From an uncultured Alistipes sp. (GTDB taxonomy: Bacteria; Bacteroidota; Bacteroidia; Bacteroidales; Rikenellaceae), in contig URBJ01000020.1 of assembly GCA_900546005.1 (NCBI GenBank), positions 1 through 28,263 of the forward strand: DNA of 28,263 bases, given 5' to 3'. Below the pieces are notes generated by a model. It had not been told where the DNA came from, did not search any database, and saw nothing but the letters and a program-made list of their open reading frames with translations. Both the position numbers and the translations under genes were made by a program. Below are positions 7,718 to 15,845 of the stretch, one piece after another (the stretch's first letter is position 1; each line of letters starts with the position of its first letter).

Positions 7718-9262
7718 ATGACACAAGAAGAACTTTTTAAGAAATTGGTGGCTCACTGCAAGGAGTACGGATTTATTTTTCCTTCCAGTGAAATATACGA
7801 CGGTCTGAGCGCTGTGTACGACTACGGACAACAGGGCGTAGAGTTGAAGAACAACATCAAACGCTATTGGTGGGAGTCGATGACCCGCCTGCACGACAAC
7901 ATCGTGGGGATCGACTCGGCGATCTTCATGCATCCGAAAATTTGGGAGGCTTCGGGACATGTCGGAGCATTCAACGACCCGTTGATCGACAACCGAGACT
8001 CGAAGAAACGGTACCGTGCCGATGTGCTGATCGAGGATTTTATTGCCAAACAGGACGAGAAGATTGCCAAGGAGGTAGAAAAGGCAAAAAAACGTTTCGG
8101 CGACTCGTTTGACGAGGCCAAGTTTATGGAGACCAATCCTCGGGTTGCCGACTATCGGGCAAAACGCGATATGGCGCACAGCCGCATGGTCGATGCGCTG
8201 AATCGTAACGACCTGAACGAGTTGCGACAGATTATCCTCGACTGTGAGATTGTTTGTCCGATTTCGGGTACGCGCAACTGGACGGAGGTGCGTCAGTTCA
8301 ATCTGATGTTCGAAACGAAGATCGGCTCAGTCAGTGAGGGGGCCAATACAATCTATCTGCGACCCGAGACGGCACAGGGTATCTTCGTAAACTTCCTGAA
8401 TGTCCAGAAAACGGGTCGTATGAAGATTCCGTTCGGTATCGCACAGATCGGAAAGGCCTTCCGGAACGAGATCGTAGCCCGTCAGTTCATCTTCCGGATG
8501 CGTGAGTTCGAGCAGATGGAGATGCAGTTCTTTGTTCGGCCGGGTGAGGAGCTCGGATGGTTCAAGAAGTGGAAGGAGATTCGGATGAAGTGGCACCGTG
8601 CACTTGGTTTCGGCGACGAACACTACCGTTTCCACGATCACGAGAAGCTGGCACACTATGCCAATGCCGCGACTGACGTGGAGTATGAATTCCCGTTCGG
8701 GTTCAAGGAGGTGGAGGGTATTCACTCGCGTACCGACTTCGATCTGGGCAACCACCAGAAGTTTTCGGGCAAGAAGATTCAGTATTTCGATACGGAGACG
8801 GGAGAGAGTTACGTGCCCTATGTGATCGAGACGTCGATCGGAGTTGACCGTATGGTGCTTCAGGTGCTCTCCGCATCGTACGAAGAGCAGAAGCTCGAAA
8901 ATGGTGAAGCACGTGTGGTGATGCACTTCCCGCCCGCACTGGCTCCGGTGAAGGCTGCCGTACTGCCGTTGGTTAAGAAAGACGGACTGCCGGAGGTGGC
9001 CCGTGAGATTCTGCATCAGCTGAAGTTCGACTTCAACATGCAGTACGACGAGAAGGACAGTATCGGAAAACGTTACCGTCGTCAGGATGCGATCGGAACG
9101 CCGTTCTGTATTACGGTGGATCACCAAACCTTGGAGGATCAGACCGTAACGGTTCGAGATCGGGATTCGATGGAGCAGAAGCGGGTAGCGATCTCCGAAC
9201 TCTCCTCGATGATCGGAGCCGAGGTCGGTTTCCGGAAGCTGTATGATCGGCTGATTGGCTAA
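7718..9262 (+). CDS. glyS: Glycyl-tRNA synthetase (alpha2, class II)
   Basis: 514 residues. It attaches glycine to tRNA-Gly in the cytoplasm. This is the homodimeric type: it begins with LVAHCKEYGFIFPSSEIYDGL. Class II motif 2 is seen in RPETAQGIFVNF and FRNEI...FIFRMREFEQMEMQFF. Motif 3 is TSIGVDRMVLQVL. The anticodon-binding domain follows (LAPVKAAVLPL). Length fits the bacterial/archaeal alpha2 form, not the alpha and beta subunit pair of Escherichia coli. A terminator lies 23 bp past the stop. Long frames open on the opposite strand here are codon-bias shadows. Confidence 0.96.
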   Translation: MTQEELFKKLVAHCKEYGFIFPSSEIYDGLSAVYDYGQQGVELKNNIKRYWWESMTRLHDNIVGIDSAIFMHPKIWEASGHVGAFNDPLIDNRDSKKRYRADVLIEDFIAKQDEKIAKEVEKAKKRFGDSFDEAKFMETNPRVADYRAKRDMAHSRMVDALNRNDLNELRQIILDCEIVCPISGTRNWTEVRQFNLMFETKIGSVSEGANTIYLRPETAQGIFVNFLNVQKTGRMKIPFGIAQIGKAFRNEIVARQFIFRMREFEQMEMQFFVRPGEELGWFKKWKEIRMKWHRALGFGDEHYRFHDHEKLAHYANAATDVEYEFPFGFKEVEGIHSRTDFDLGNHQKFSGKKIQYFDTETGESYVPYVIETSIGVDRMVLQVLSASYEEQKLENGEARVVMHFPPALAPVKAAVLPLVKKDGLPEVAREILHQLKFDFNMQYDEKDSIGKRYRRQDAIGTPFCITVDHQTLEDQTVTVRDRDSMEQKRVAISELSSMIGAEVGFRKLYDRLIG

Positions 9263-9285
9263 TCGAAACATGAAAAATAGCGGGT

Positions 9286-9317
9286 GAGGCTGTCGGTACA
9301 CGGCAGCCTCGCTCTTT
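9286..9317 (+). terminator. Terminator after glyS
   Basis: GAGGCTGTCG (9286-9295) pairs with CGGCAGCCTC (9301-9310), one G-T wobble, loop GTACA. The stem is followed by GCTCTTTT. Confidence 0.7.
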
Positions 9318-9363
9318 TGGAAAGACCGGATGGAGCTGATTGCCGGAAAAACGAAAAAAGCGA

Positions 9364-9392
9364 TTGTTTAATCCGAAAAGATACGTATCTTG
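9364..9392 (+). promoter_or_regulatory. Promoter of the coaD-lpxD-ruvC series
   Basis: TTG at 9364-9366 and TATCTTG at 9386-9392, a near match to TAnnTTTG, are 19 bp apart. They lie 33 bp before the coaD start. Confidence 0.5.
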
Positions 9393-9425
9393 CATTCAAT
9401 ATAGGATGTGCAAAACGAATGAGAT

Positions 9426-9896
9426 ATGAATGGAGTAGCACTCTTTCCCGGGTCGTTCGATCCGTTTACGTTGGGTCACAAATATGTGGTCGATCAGGGT
9501 TTGGAACTGTTTGACCGGATCGTTATTGCCATTGGGATCAATAAAGAGAAACATGGCTTGATGACACCGGAGAACCGGATGCGATTGATTCGCGATCTGT
9601 ATCGGGATGAGCCGCGCATCGAGGTCCGGATCTATACGGAGCTGACCGGAGCTTTTTGTCGCGAACTGGGCATCAAGACGATCTTGCGGGGTTTGCGCAA
9701 TACGGTGGATTTCGAGTACGAGCGGAGCATCATGCAGGTCAACTGCTCGCTGTTTCCGGAGATCAAGACCGTACTGTTGTTCACTCCGGCCGATTATGTG
9801 GCCATATCGTCGAGTGTGATTCGGGAACTGTTGGCGTTCGGCGGAGATCCCACCCCGTTGATGCCCGAAAATATTGATATCAAGAACTATTTGTAA
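9426..9896 (+). CDS. coaD: Phosphopantetheine adenylyltransferase
   Basis: 156 residues, normal length. It transfers AMP to 4'-phosphopantetheine, the penultimate step of coenzyme A synthesis. The nucleotidyltransferase signature [10 protein letters not shown] (9-18, with His18 of the T/HxGH motif) is present. So are [13 protein letters not shown] for pantetheine binding and ISSSVIRE near the C-terminus for ATP binding. It starts after its own promoter and stands 11 bp before lpxD, with which it is probably co-transcribed. Confidence 0.95.
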   Translation: MNGVALFPGSFDPFTLGHKYVVDQGLELFDRIVIAIGINKEKHGLMTPENRMRLIRDLYRDEPRIEVRIYTELTGAFCRELGIKTILRGLRNTVDFEYERSIMQVNCSLFPEIKTVLLFTPADYVAISSSVIRELLAFGGDPTPLMPENIDIKNYL

Positions 9897-9907
9897 TACG
9901 TGAAGTT

Positions 9908-10954
9908 ATGGAATTTACAGCAGAACTCATAGCCGGATTTTTGCAAGGCGATATTGTCGGCGACCCGAAGGCGACGGTTTCCGAATTGTCGAAGATCGAG
10001 GAGGGACATCCCGGATCGCTCGCCTTTCTGTCGAATCCGAAGTACGAACACTATATCTACCAGACGAAGGCCACGATCGTAATCGTCAATCGGTCGTTCG
10101 AACCGACGGCTCCCGTGTCCGCCACGATGATCAAGGTCGACGATGCCTATTCCTGCTTTGCCAAGTTGCTGGAACTGTATATTGCAAACAAGCCGCAGAA
10201 GCTGGGCATCAGCAAGTTGGCAGCGATTCATGAGTCGGTAGAGATGGGCGAAGAGATGTATGTGGGCGACTATGCGGTGATCGAGCAGGGCGTGAAAATC
10301 GGAAACCGGTGCAAGATCTATCCTCAGGTGTATCTGGGCGATGGGGTGCGTCTGGGTGACGACGTGACGTTGTTTCCGGGCGTGAAGATTTATGAGGCCT
10401 GCGAAATCGGTAACCGGGTGACGATTCATGCGGGATCGATTATCGGGGCCGATGGTTTCGGATTCGCTCCCGACGAACACGGCGTTTATCACAAGATTCC
10501 TCAGATCGGAAACGTGCGGATCGAGGACGATGTGGAGATCGGGGCGAATACCTGTATCGATCGGGCAACGATGGGCTCTACGGTTATCCATAAAGGGGTT
10601 AAGCTCGACAACCTGATTCAGATCGGCCATAATGTGACGGTGGGAGCCAATACGGTAGCGGCTTCGCAGGTCGGTGTGGCCGGATCGTCCAAGGTGGGAG
10701 CAGGGTGTATGATGGGCGGTCAGGTCGGTATTGCGGGCCATCTGACGATCGGCGACGGGGTGAAGATCGCCTCCAAGTCGGGCGTTTCGAACAGCATTGC
10801 GGCCGGTCAGGTCTATATGGGAAGCCCGGCAATGCCCGGAATCAAGTACCATCGCTCATTTGCGGTCTATCGCAACCTCCCCGAGTTGAGTGCGCAGGTG
10901 CGCCGTATGGAGAAAGAGTTGGAGCAATTGAAAGCACAATTGGCCGAACAATAA
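9908..10954 (+). CDS. lpxD: UDP-3-O-acylglucosamine N-acyltransferase
   Basis: 348 residues. It adds the second hydroxyacyl chain in lipid A synthesis, using acyl-ACP. The N-terminal uridine-binding domain (1-100) contains [20 protein letters not shown] long left-handed beta-helix of hexapeptide repeats (about 105-310) follows. The catalytic His is 241 in QIGHNV, equivalent to His239 of the E. coli enzyme. A C-terminal helix rich in Glu, Lys and Leu ([14 protein letters not shown]) matches the ACP-binding trimer helix. It shows that the organism makes lipid A. ruvC follows after 25 bp. Confidence 0.95.
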   Translation: MEFTAELIAGFLQGDIVGDPKATVSELSKIEEGHPGSLAFLSNPKYEHYIYQTKATIVIVNRSFEPTAPVSATMIKVDDAYSCFAKLLELYIANKPQKLGISKLAAIHESVEMGEEMYVGDYAVIEQGVKIGNRCKIYPQVYLGDGVRLGDDVTLFPGVKIYEACEIGNRVTIHAGSIIGADGFGFAPDEHGVYHKIPQIGNVRIEDDVEIGANTCIDRATMGSTVIHKGVKLDNLIQIGHNVTVGANTVAASQVGVAGSSKVGAGCMMGGQVGIAGHLTIGDGVKIASKSGVSNSIAAGQVYMGSPAMPGIKYHRSFAVYRNLPELSAQVRRMEKELEQLKAQLAEQ

Positions 10955-10967
10955 TAGCAGTCGCGAC

Positions 10968-10975
10968 AGGAGGAG
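10968..10975 (+). promoter_or_regulatory. Strong ribosome-binding site that fixes the GTG start of ruvC
   Basis: AGGAGGAG ends five bases before the GTG at 10980. Strong Shine-Dalgarno sequences are uncommon in this phylum. This one supports GTG as the start rather than the internal ATG at 10998. Confidence 0.6.
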
Positions 10976-10979
10976 AGAG

Positions 10980-11570
10980 GTGACGCCTAAGATTATTATG
11001 GGAATCGATCCCGGTACGAACGTGACGGGGTATGGGTTGCTTCGAGTGGAGGGCCGCGCCGCATCGTGTATTGTTCTGGGAGATATTGATTTGCACCGAA
11101 TCGCAGATCCGTATCAGAAACTTCGCTACATATTCGATCGGGTAAGCGGACTGATCGACGAATATCGCCCCGATGAGGTAGCTCTCGAATCGCCCTTTTT
11201 CGGGAAAAATGTCCAGAGTATGCTGAAGTTGGGCCGGGCTCAGGGAGTGGCCATGGCGGCAGCGTTGAGTCGGGGTGTTCCGGTGGCGGAGTATGCCCCC
11301 CGGAAAGTGAAGCAGACGATCACCGGACGTGGTTCGGCATCGAAGGAGCAGGTGGCTCTGATGTTGAAAAATCTGCTGCATCTGGAGACTTTGCCTCGAC
11401 ACCTTGATGCGACGGACGGTCTGGCTGTGGCGGTGTGCCATTGGTTTCAGAGTGCACCCGTCCCGAAATTGGAGTCGCGGACCAAGAAAAAGGCGCTCGG
11501 AGGAGGGCCTGTGGCTTCGTGCAGTTGGGAACAGTTTGTTTCGAATCATCCCGAGCGGATCAAGAAGTAG
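10980..11570 (+). CDS. ruvC: Crossover junction endodeoxyribonuclease RuvC
   Basis: 196 residues with a GTG start. It resolves Holliday junctions at the end of homologous recombination, working with RuvAB. The first catalytic Asp is 10 in GIDPGTNVTGYG, the Glu is in VALESPFFGKN, and the C-terminal acidic pair is in HLDATDGLAVAVCH. It is slightly longer than the E. coli protein because of a basic C-terminal tail (SRTKKKALGG onward) seen in other Bacteroidota members. A thioredoxin-like lipoprotein gene starts 22 bp later. Confidence 0.95.
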   Translation: MTPKIIMGIDPGTNVTGYGLLRVEGRAASCIVLGDIDLHRIADPYQKLRYIFDRVSGLIDEYRPDEVALESPFFGKNVQSMLKLGRAQGVAMAAALSRGVPVAEYAPRKVKQTITGRGSASKEQVALMLKNLLHLETLPRHLDATDGLAVAVCHWFQSAPVPKLESRTKKKALGGGPVASCSWEQFVSNHPERIKK

Positions 11571-11592
11571 GACCATAGAGATTTATAGAAAA

Positions 11593-12717
11593 ATGCGAAC
11601 ATTCAGATTGCAGCTCTTGTTGTGTGCGGCGGTCTTAGGGGCGACTGCGTGTACCGAACAGTCGACTTCGACGGGTTATACGATCGATGGAGAGATTTCC
11701 GGCGTGTCTGGAAAAGTGTATCTTTCTGTATTCGAGGGTAAACAGCCGCGCGTTATCGACTCAACGGAGGTGATGAACGGGGCATTCCGTTTTACCGGAG
11801 AGGTTTCCGTGCCGATTTATGCAGCCGTTGAGGCTCAAGACGGAGCCATCTCGCGGTTTTTTTTGGAAAACCGTCCGATTCGGATCACCGGTTCGGCTGC
11901 GGCTCCGCAGGATATTCGGGTGACCGGATCGATGAACGATTCGCTCTATCGCGTTTTTTGCCTGCAATACGATTCACTCGGAAATTTATCGAACGCTCCG
12001 GAGGTGCAGGCTTCGAGTTCCATGATGGCTGATTCGTTGCGGCAGGTTCAGTTCCGGTGGGCTGAAAATTTCGTGCGGCAGCATGCGGGGAGTGTCGTTG
12101 CAGCCTATGTGCTTTTCCGACACCTTTCGTATGAGATGAGTGCCGAAGAGTTGCGTCGGGCATTGACCGAGTTGGGACCGTCGGCCCGTTCGTCGGTGTA
12201 TGGAGGATTGTTGGAGAGTATGTCTGAGGCCCTGACCCGTACGGCGGTCGGACAGCCCTATGTGGATATCTCTCTGCCCGATACGACCGGAACGGATTGT
12301 CCCTTGTCACAGTCGGTCGGGGAAGGGCGGTATGTGCTGCTCGATTTCTGGGCTTCGTGGTGTCCGCCTTGTCGGGCCGAGATTCCGCAGTGGGTGGAGG
12401 TTTACAATCGATTCCATAAAGACGGATTTGAGATTTATGCGGTGTCGCTCGATCGGGAGCGTGAAGCATGGCTTCGCTATTTGCGTTCGACGAAAATGGG
12501 GTGGATGCAGGTCAGTCGTTTGGCCTTCTGGAATACACCGGAGGCAGCAACGTATGGAGTACGGTCGATTCCGTCGAATGTGTTGATAGGTCCGGATGGA
12601 GTGATATTGGCCAGAAATATTCGTCCGGCCGAGCTGGCGAGATTGCTCTCGGAAAAGTTTTATCGCGAAAGGGAAGAAAAAACGACAGTAACGGTTGACA
12701 GTGTTGCAGTTAAATGA
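11593..12717 (+). CDS. TlpA/ResA-like thioredoxin lipoprotein with N-terminal DUF4369-type domain
   Basis: 374 residues from the ATG at 11593. The frame extends upstream over ruvC, but only this start gives a signal peptide. The lipobox places Cys20 (GATAC) as the lipidated residue. Residues 28-130 form a beta-rich domain of the DUF4369 type (YTIDGEISGVSGKVYLSVFEG). A helical linker follows, and then a thioredoxin fold with WCPPC at 256-260. The likely role is disulfide reduction or oxidation in the periplasm, as in TlpA and ResA. The partner is unknown. This architecture is very common in Bacteroidales. It ends about 75 bp before the tRNA promoter. Confidence 0.88.
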   Translation: MRTFRLQLLLCAAVLGATACTEQSTSTGYTIDGEISGVSGKVYLSVFEGKQPRVIDSTEVMNGAFRFTGEVSVPIYAAVEAQDGAISRFFLENRPIRITGSAAAPQDIRVTGSMNDSLYRVFCLQYDSLGNLSNAPEVQASSSMMADSLRQVQFRWAENFVRQHAGSVVAAYVLFRHLSYEMSAEELRRALTELGPSARSSVYGGLLESMSEALTRTAVGQPYVDISLPDTTGTDCPLSQSVGEGRYVLLDFWASWCPPCRAEIPQWVEVYNRFHKDGFEIYAVSLDREREAWLRYLRSTKMGWMQVSRLAFWNTPEAATYGVRSIPSNVLIGPDGVILARNIRPAELARLLSEKFYREREEKTTVTVDSVAVK

Positions 12718-12792
12718 TACATTAGGATGGGTGTAGAGGCAATGGAAATGCAGAAATATGCAGACTTGCCGAAAACTTCTTTTGAAAAATAT

Positions 12793-12822
12793 TTGTGCGG
12801 AATAAATTTTTGCTTATCTTTG
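12793..12822 (+). promoter_or_regulatory. Promoter of tRNA-Arg
   Basis: TTG at 12793-12795 and TATCTTTG at 12815-12822 (exact TAnnTTTG) are separated by 19 bp. The tRNA begins 18 bp further on. Confidence 0.7.
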
Positions 12823-12840
12823 CACTCGCAATTAAGGGAT

Positions 12841-12914
12841 GGCTCCGTAGCTTAACTGAATAGAGCACTTGACTACGGATCAAGAGGTTACAGGTTTGAA
12901 TCCTGTCGGAGTCA
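12841..12914 (+). tRNA. tRNA-Arg (anticodon ACG)
   Basis: The cloverleaf folds by hand. The acceptor is GGCTCCG/CGGAGTC with one G-T pair and discriminator A. The D arm has GCT/AGC. The anticodon stem is CTTGA/TCAAG with loop CTACGGA, giving ACG. The T arm is ACAGG/CCTGT with loop TTTGAAT. CCA is not encoded. It reads CGU and, after deamination of A34, CGC and CGA. Confidence 0.95.
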
Positions 12915-12923
12915 CTGATGAAG

Positions 12924-12955
12924 AGCAACTTGTAGAGATACAGGTTGCTTTTTTT
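12924..12955 (+). terminator. Terminator after tRNA-Arg
   Basis: AGCAACTTG (12924-12932) pairs with CAGGTTGCT (12941-12949), one wobble, and runs into seven Ts. Confidence 0.8.
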
Positions 12956-13536
12956 ATGTCTGATTCGGTAGGCTTGCAGTACTTTTCGTGGGCTTTGTTT
13001 GTGTAAACCAACGTGTAAGCCGAAAATCGGCTTGAATGCAACGGTTGAGTCCGTCATGTTGTGCATCTCATCATTAGTTAACGAGAACCCCCGTTGATAT
13101 AGAAATTAACGAAATATCGCAAAAGGAACAAATTGGCTTGCATCTCTCACCTGCTCCAATATTGGAACGCATCTAAAGGTCGTCCACGCTGCCCTTGTCC
13201 CGGTTGGGGAAAGGCAGCCTCGTTTTAGCCTCTAAAGCAGCAACGATCGTGTAGGGTAGCGGTGTCTTTTGACGACGGAATTGGGGCCTAAAACGGTCTT
13301 TGCGGGGTAAAAAGCGGACCCTGCCTTCATCCTTGTCGAGCTCTTGCCGTGGATAACTTGTCCGGGCTCTATCCCATACACGGTCGAATGCCCGCCTTTC
13401 TGCTGAACGCTTGTCACTCTGTCGAACGCTCGCCCCGCGATGAATTCTCGATGTGTGCGTCAATACAAATCATTCGACGCCGAAAATCTTGCCCCTAACT
13501 TTTTCTTTCAAGTGGAGGAAAAGTGTACAGATTTGT
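12956..13536. other. About 580 bp without a convincing gene, downstream of tRNA-Arg
   Basis: I see no recognisable protein. A - strand frame of 96 codons (13173-13463, TTG start) is very Arg-rich and ends in RLPFPNRDKGSVDDL. A second - strand frame (13232-13417) overlaps it. Neither has a promoter or a ribosome-binding site. There are two small inverted repeats: AAGCCGA/TCGGCTT (13017-13033) and the 12-bp palindrome TCCAATATTGGA (13155-13166). The position beside a tRNA makes a decayed mobile-element remnant possible, but no integrase or att repeat was found. Confidence 0.4.
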
Positions 13537-13544
13537 TAAATTTG
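13537..13544 (+). promoter_or_regulatory. -7 box upstream of the kinase-GNAT gene
   Basis: TAAATTTG fits TAnnTTTG exactly and lies 22 bp before the first ATG. No clear TTG is found at the expected -33 position. Confidence 0.4.
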
Positions 13545-13566
13545 TATTGGTGCTACGATATAAAAT

Positions 13567-14979
13567 ATGAATTGTATGAAAAAGGTAATAGCAGGCATAG
13601 GTGAGGTGCTCTGGGATGTGATTGACGGGAAAAAGCTTCCGGGCGGTGCTCCTGCCAATTTTGCCGGACATTTTTTGAGAAACGATGTTCGTTCGGAGTA
13701 TGAGTGTATGGTTGTCAGTGCGGTAGGCAGGGACAACGATGGACAGAGGCTGAAAGAAGCGTTTTCAGATGCTGGTCTTGTTCCGGTTTTTCAGGAGACG
13801 GGGTTCCCTACGGGGCGTGTCGAGGTGAGGCTGTCGAAAGACGGTGTGCCCGAATATGATTTTCCCGACGGTTCCGCGTGGGACAATATCGCCCCTATTG
13901 TTCTTCCCGAGGGAACGGGGTCAAGGTTGGCAGCCGTATGTTTCGGATCACTGGCCCAGCGCTCTCCCGTCTCGCGTACATCGATACTTGCCTTTCTGGA
14001 TTCACTGGGGAAGGATGTCCTGAAGATATTCGATGCCAATTTAAGGGGAACATTTTATGACCGTGAAACGCTCGAAGCATCGCTCCGGAGGTGCAATATT
14101 CTTAAGATCAATGAATCCGAGCTGTCAGTTCTTGTGGGGTATGGGCTCTGTTCGGAGAATGATTCTTGTCGGAATCTGATGTCGGAGTATGCTCTGCGCT
14201 GCCTTATCCTTACCTGCGGAGCCGACGGCAGTTATGTATATTATACCACTACCGAGACCCCGGATGTCCGGGAGAGTTACGTGCCGGCAGGAGATGTCCC
14301 GGTTGTGGATACCGTTGGGGCCGGAGACTCCTTTACTGGGGCCTTCGTGGCGTCTATCCTCTCCGGACACACCGTCGAACAGGCGCATGAGTCGGCGTCT
14401 GCGGTAGCCGGTTTTGTATGTACAGTGTCCGGAGCCCTGCCCGATTATCTTGCGGATGAGGGATATGTTATGAGAAAGGCAATCGACAAGGACATTTCTG
14501 ATATATGTGAGATATTCCAGCGGGCCAAGGTGCGGAGGGAAAGCGACGGGATGTGTCTGGGGACTGATAAGTCTCCTCTTCGCGAGAATATCGTCTCCGA
14601 TATAGAAAAGGGCTATGGGTATGTCGTTCAATATGAGGGCAGAATTGTTGCATACGGAGCGGTTGTGTTCGACGGTGACTCTGCATATTCGGCGTGGAAA
14701 GGTCGCTGGAGTGCGGACGGGCCTTATGTCGCGCTTCACCGGCTTGCTGTTGTGGACGAAGCGGAGGTGAGTGGACTTGCCGAACGTCTCCTCCGGATGA
14801 CCGTCAAGCTTGCGTTGATGCGGGGAGTACACATCTTCAGAATTGACATCAAATATGATGATAGCTTTATGCAGAAACTTCTCGAGGGGGAGCGGTTCCG
14901 CTATTGCGGCGATATTGTATATACTCCCGGAGAACCCCAATCGGAGAGAAAGGTTTTTGACAAGGTGCTGGATGATTGA
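13567..14979 (+). CDS. PfkB-family sugar kinase fused to a GNAT acetyltransferase
   Basis: 470 residues; MKKVIAGIGEVLWD at 13576 is the alternative start. Residues 1-300 are a fructokinase/ribokinase-type kinase: GIGEVLWDVI, GGAPANFA for sugar binding, and DTVGAGDSFTGAF (248-260) with catalytic Asp254. From Met302 (14470) a complete GNAT domain begins (RKAIDKDISDICEIF). It continues with VALHRLAVVDEAEVSGLAERLL and FRIDIKYDD, and ends near 470. Both halves have the usual lengths of free-standing proteins, so this reads as two genes joined in frame. GAGGGA just before Met302 could allow separate translation of the GNAT. The sugar is probably fructose or a similar hexose, and the acetyl acceptor is unknown. 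It lies alone between tRNA-Arg and HU. Confidence 0.85.
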   Translation: MNCMKKVIAGIGEVLWDVIDGKKLPGGAPANFAGHFLRNDVRSEYECMVVSAVGRDNDGQRLKEAFSDAGLVPVFQETGFPTGRVEVRLSKDGVPEYDFPDGSAWDNIAPIVLPEGTGSRLAAVCFGSLAQRSPVSRTSILAFLDSLGKDVLKIFDANLRGTFYDRETLEASLRRCNILKINESELSVLVGYGLCSENDSCRNLMSEYALRCLILTCGADGSYVYYTTTETPDVRESYVPAGDVPVVDTVGAGDSFTGAFVASILSGHTVEQAHESASAVAGFVCTVSGALPDYLADEGYVMRKAIDKDISDICEIFQRAKVRRESDGMCLGTDKSPLRENIVSDIEKGYGYVVQYEGRIVAYGAVVFDGDSAYSAWKGRWSADGPYVALHRLAVVDEAEVSGLAERLLRMTVKLALMRGVHIFRIDIKYDDSFMQKLLEGERFRYCGDIVYTPGEPQSERKVFDKVLDD

Positions 14980-15072
14980 ATGTCCGCATAAAAGGGGCCG
15001 GACGTCGGAGGCAACACAACTTCAACTTTTTTCTTGCGACTTTTCATAGAATAGAAGGGAACAAGGAACCTT

Positions 15073-15186
15073 ATGAAATCGAGATCGAAAGATTGGTCGA
15101 TTGTCGGAAATATGTCCGGAGGGGTAGGTGTCACCGGGAAAAACCACAAAGCGCATCAAGCCAACGGAGGTAATTCCGGATCATAA
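15073..15186 (+). CDS. Small Gly/Asn-rich protein, 37 residues, unknown
   Basis: An ATG with AAGGA five bases upstream opens a 37-codon frame reading MKSRSKDWSIVGNMSGG, then VGVTGKNHKAH, and ending in NGGNSGS. It has a basic N-terminus, no membrane segment and a Gly/Asn/His-rich C-terminus. I do not recognise the family. Support is moderate: a plausible start signal, native-looking codons, and location in a 445-bp gap. Two overlapping frames (+ 14976-15173 and - 14901-15149) compete for the same DNA and look less protein-like. After its TAA the same frame is open again into the next small gene. Confidence 0.45.
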   Translation: MKSRSKDWSIVGNMSGGVGVTGKNHKAHQANGGNSGS

Positions 15187-15216
15187 GATTGCGGTCCGAG
15201 GGCTATTTTTTGCATC

Positions 15217-15384
15217 GTGATAAACAAACGGCAGGAACAACAAGATGACCGGTATTATATGCGTCAGGAGTATTTTTTAGAGGCATTTTGTGATTTTTTG
15301 CAGAATGGAAACATGGGAAGAGCGGTCGATCCAAGGTGGAATAGAGGGAAAAATGGCAGAAAAAATTTGGGTTTTAAAAGGTAG
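15217..15384 (+). CDS. Small basic protein, about 55 residues, unknown
   Basis: This frame is open from the TAA at 15184 to a TAG at 15382-15384. Possible starts are the GTG at 15217 (55 residues) or a later ATG (MRQEYFLEAF). It encodes a polar helix (NKRQEQQDDRYYMRQEYF), then EAFCDFLQNGNMGRAVDPRW, then a very basic end (NRGKNGRKNLGFKR). The amino-acid sequence looks like real protein, with Trp, Tyr and Phe well placed and a basic tail. The family is unknown. It is in the same frame as the 37-residue gene 30 bp upstream, so the two could be one gene broken by a stop. The HU promoter overlaps its last codons. Confidence 0.45.
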   Translation: MINKRQEQQDDRYYMRQEYFLEAFCDFLQNGNMGRAVDPRWNRGKNGRKNLGFKR

Positions 15385-15397
15385 ATCGTTATATTTG
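15367..15397 (+). promoter_or_regulatory. Promoter of HU
   Basis: TTG at 15367-15369 and TATATTTG at 15390-15397 (exact TAnnTTTG) are 20 bp apart, giving a leader of about 45 nt. The upstream element lies within the end of the preceding small gene. Confidence 0.65.
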
Positions 15398-15448
15398 TAA
15401 TAGACTGATTAATAACATGTCAAATTGATTAAAAAAAAGTGTGCGATT

Positions 15449-15724
15449 ATGAATAAGACACAGCTTGTGGATGCGATTGCGTCACGAGCGAACATTACCA
15501 AAGTAGATGCGAAACGGGCGCTCGATGCGTTGATCGAAGTGACGGGGGAGGTTTTGCAACAGGGAGACAAGATCGTGTTGGTCGGCTTTGGATCCTTTTC
15601 AATAGCAAAGAAGCCGGCGCGAACCGGACGTAATCCCCGGACCGGTGCGATGTTGCGGATTGCACCCCGGAATGTTGTGAAATTTAGGGCGGGAGCTGAA
15701 TTGACCGAACTTTGCAACAGCTGA
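15449..15724 (+). CDS. hup: HU family DNA-binding protein
   Basis: 91 residues from ATG 15449. An upstream in-frame ATG adds eight residues, but MNKTQLVDAIA is the standard HU start. It is a small dimeric nucleoid protein that bends DNA non-specifically. The helical part (1-40) is followed by the beta arms: FGSFSIAKKPARTGRNPRTG contains the DNA-inserting Pro in the RNP motif, and APRNVVKFRAGAEL closes the saddle. Length is normal. A good promoter precedes it. The 178 bp to lspA hold no strong terminator. Confidence 0.95.
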   Translation: MNKTQLVDAIASRANITKVDAKRALDALIEVTGEVLQQGDKIVLVGFGSFSIAKKPARTGRNPRTGAMLRIAPRNVVKFRAGAELTELCNS

Positions 15725-15845
15725 ACCCGAGCCTGAGTGCCGAGTAATCTGCCGATTGGACGAATAAAACGGACAGGTCCGAGCTTTTCTAACTCGATAT
15801 GGCTCACGCGTTACACCGCACAGACCCATTTATATCCGGGGTAGT

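Noticed and set aside
6827..8179. 450-codon open frame on the - strand over the GH43-like gene and glyS
   Set aside because: It lies fully antisense to two clearly identified genes. Its composition is rich in Arg, His and Leu, the usual shadow of GC-rich codon bias, and no domain is visible.
8327..9301. 324-codon - strand frame over glyS
   Set aside because: Antisense shadow of glycyl-tRNA synthetase, whose class II motifs are unmistakable. It also runs into the glyS terminator.
9887..10852. 321-codon - strand frame over lpxD
   Set aside because: Antisense to the hexapeptide repeats of lpxD; the His- and Asp-rich periodicity mirrors that repeat.
12722..13066. 114-codon - strand frame over tRNA-Arg
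   Set aside because: It covers a well-folded tRNA with its own promoter and terminator on the other strand.
12839..15060. Direct repeat of the tRNA-Arg 3' end as an attachment site
   Set aside because: The best match near 15004 is seven bases (GTCGGAG), expected by chance at this length.
14901..15149. - strand frame of 82 codons between the kinase-GNAT gene and HU
   Set aside because: It overlaps the end of the fusion gene and is antisense to the better supported small + strand frame at 15073.
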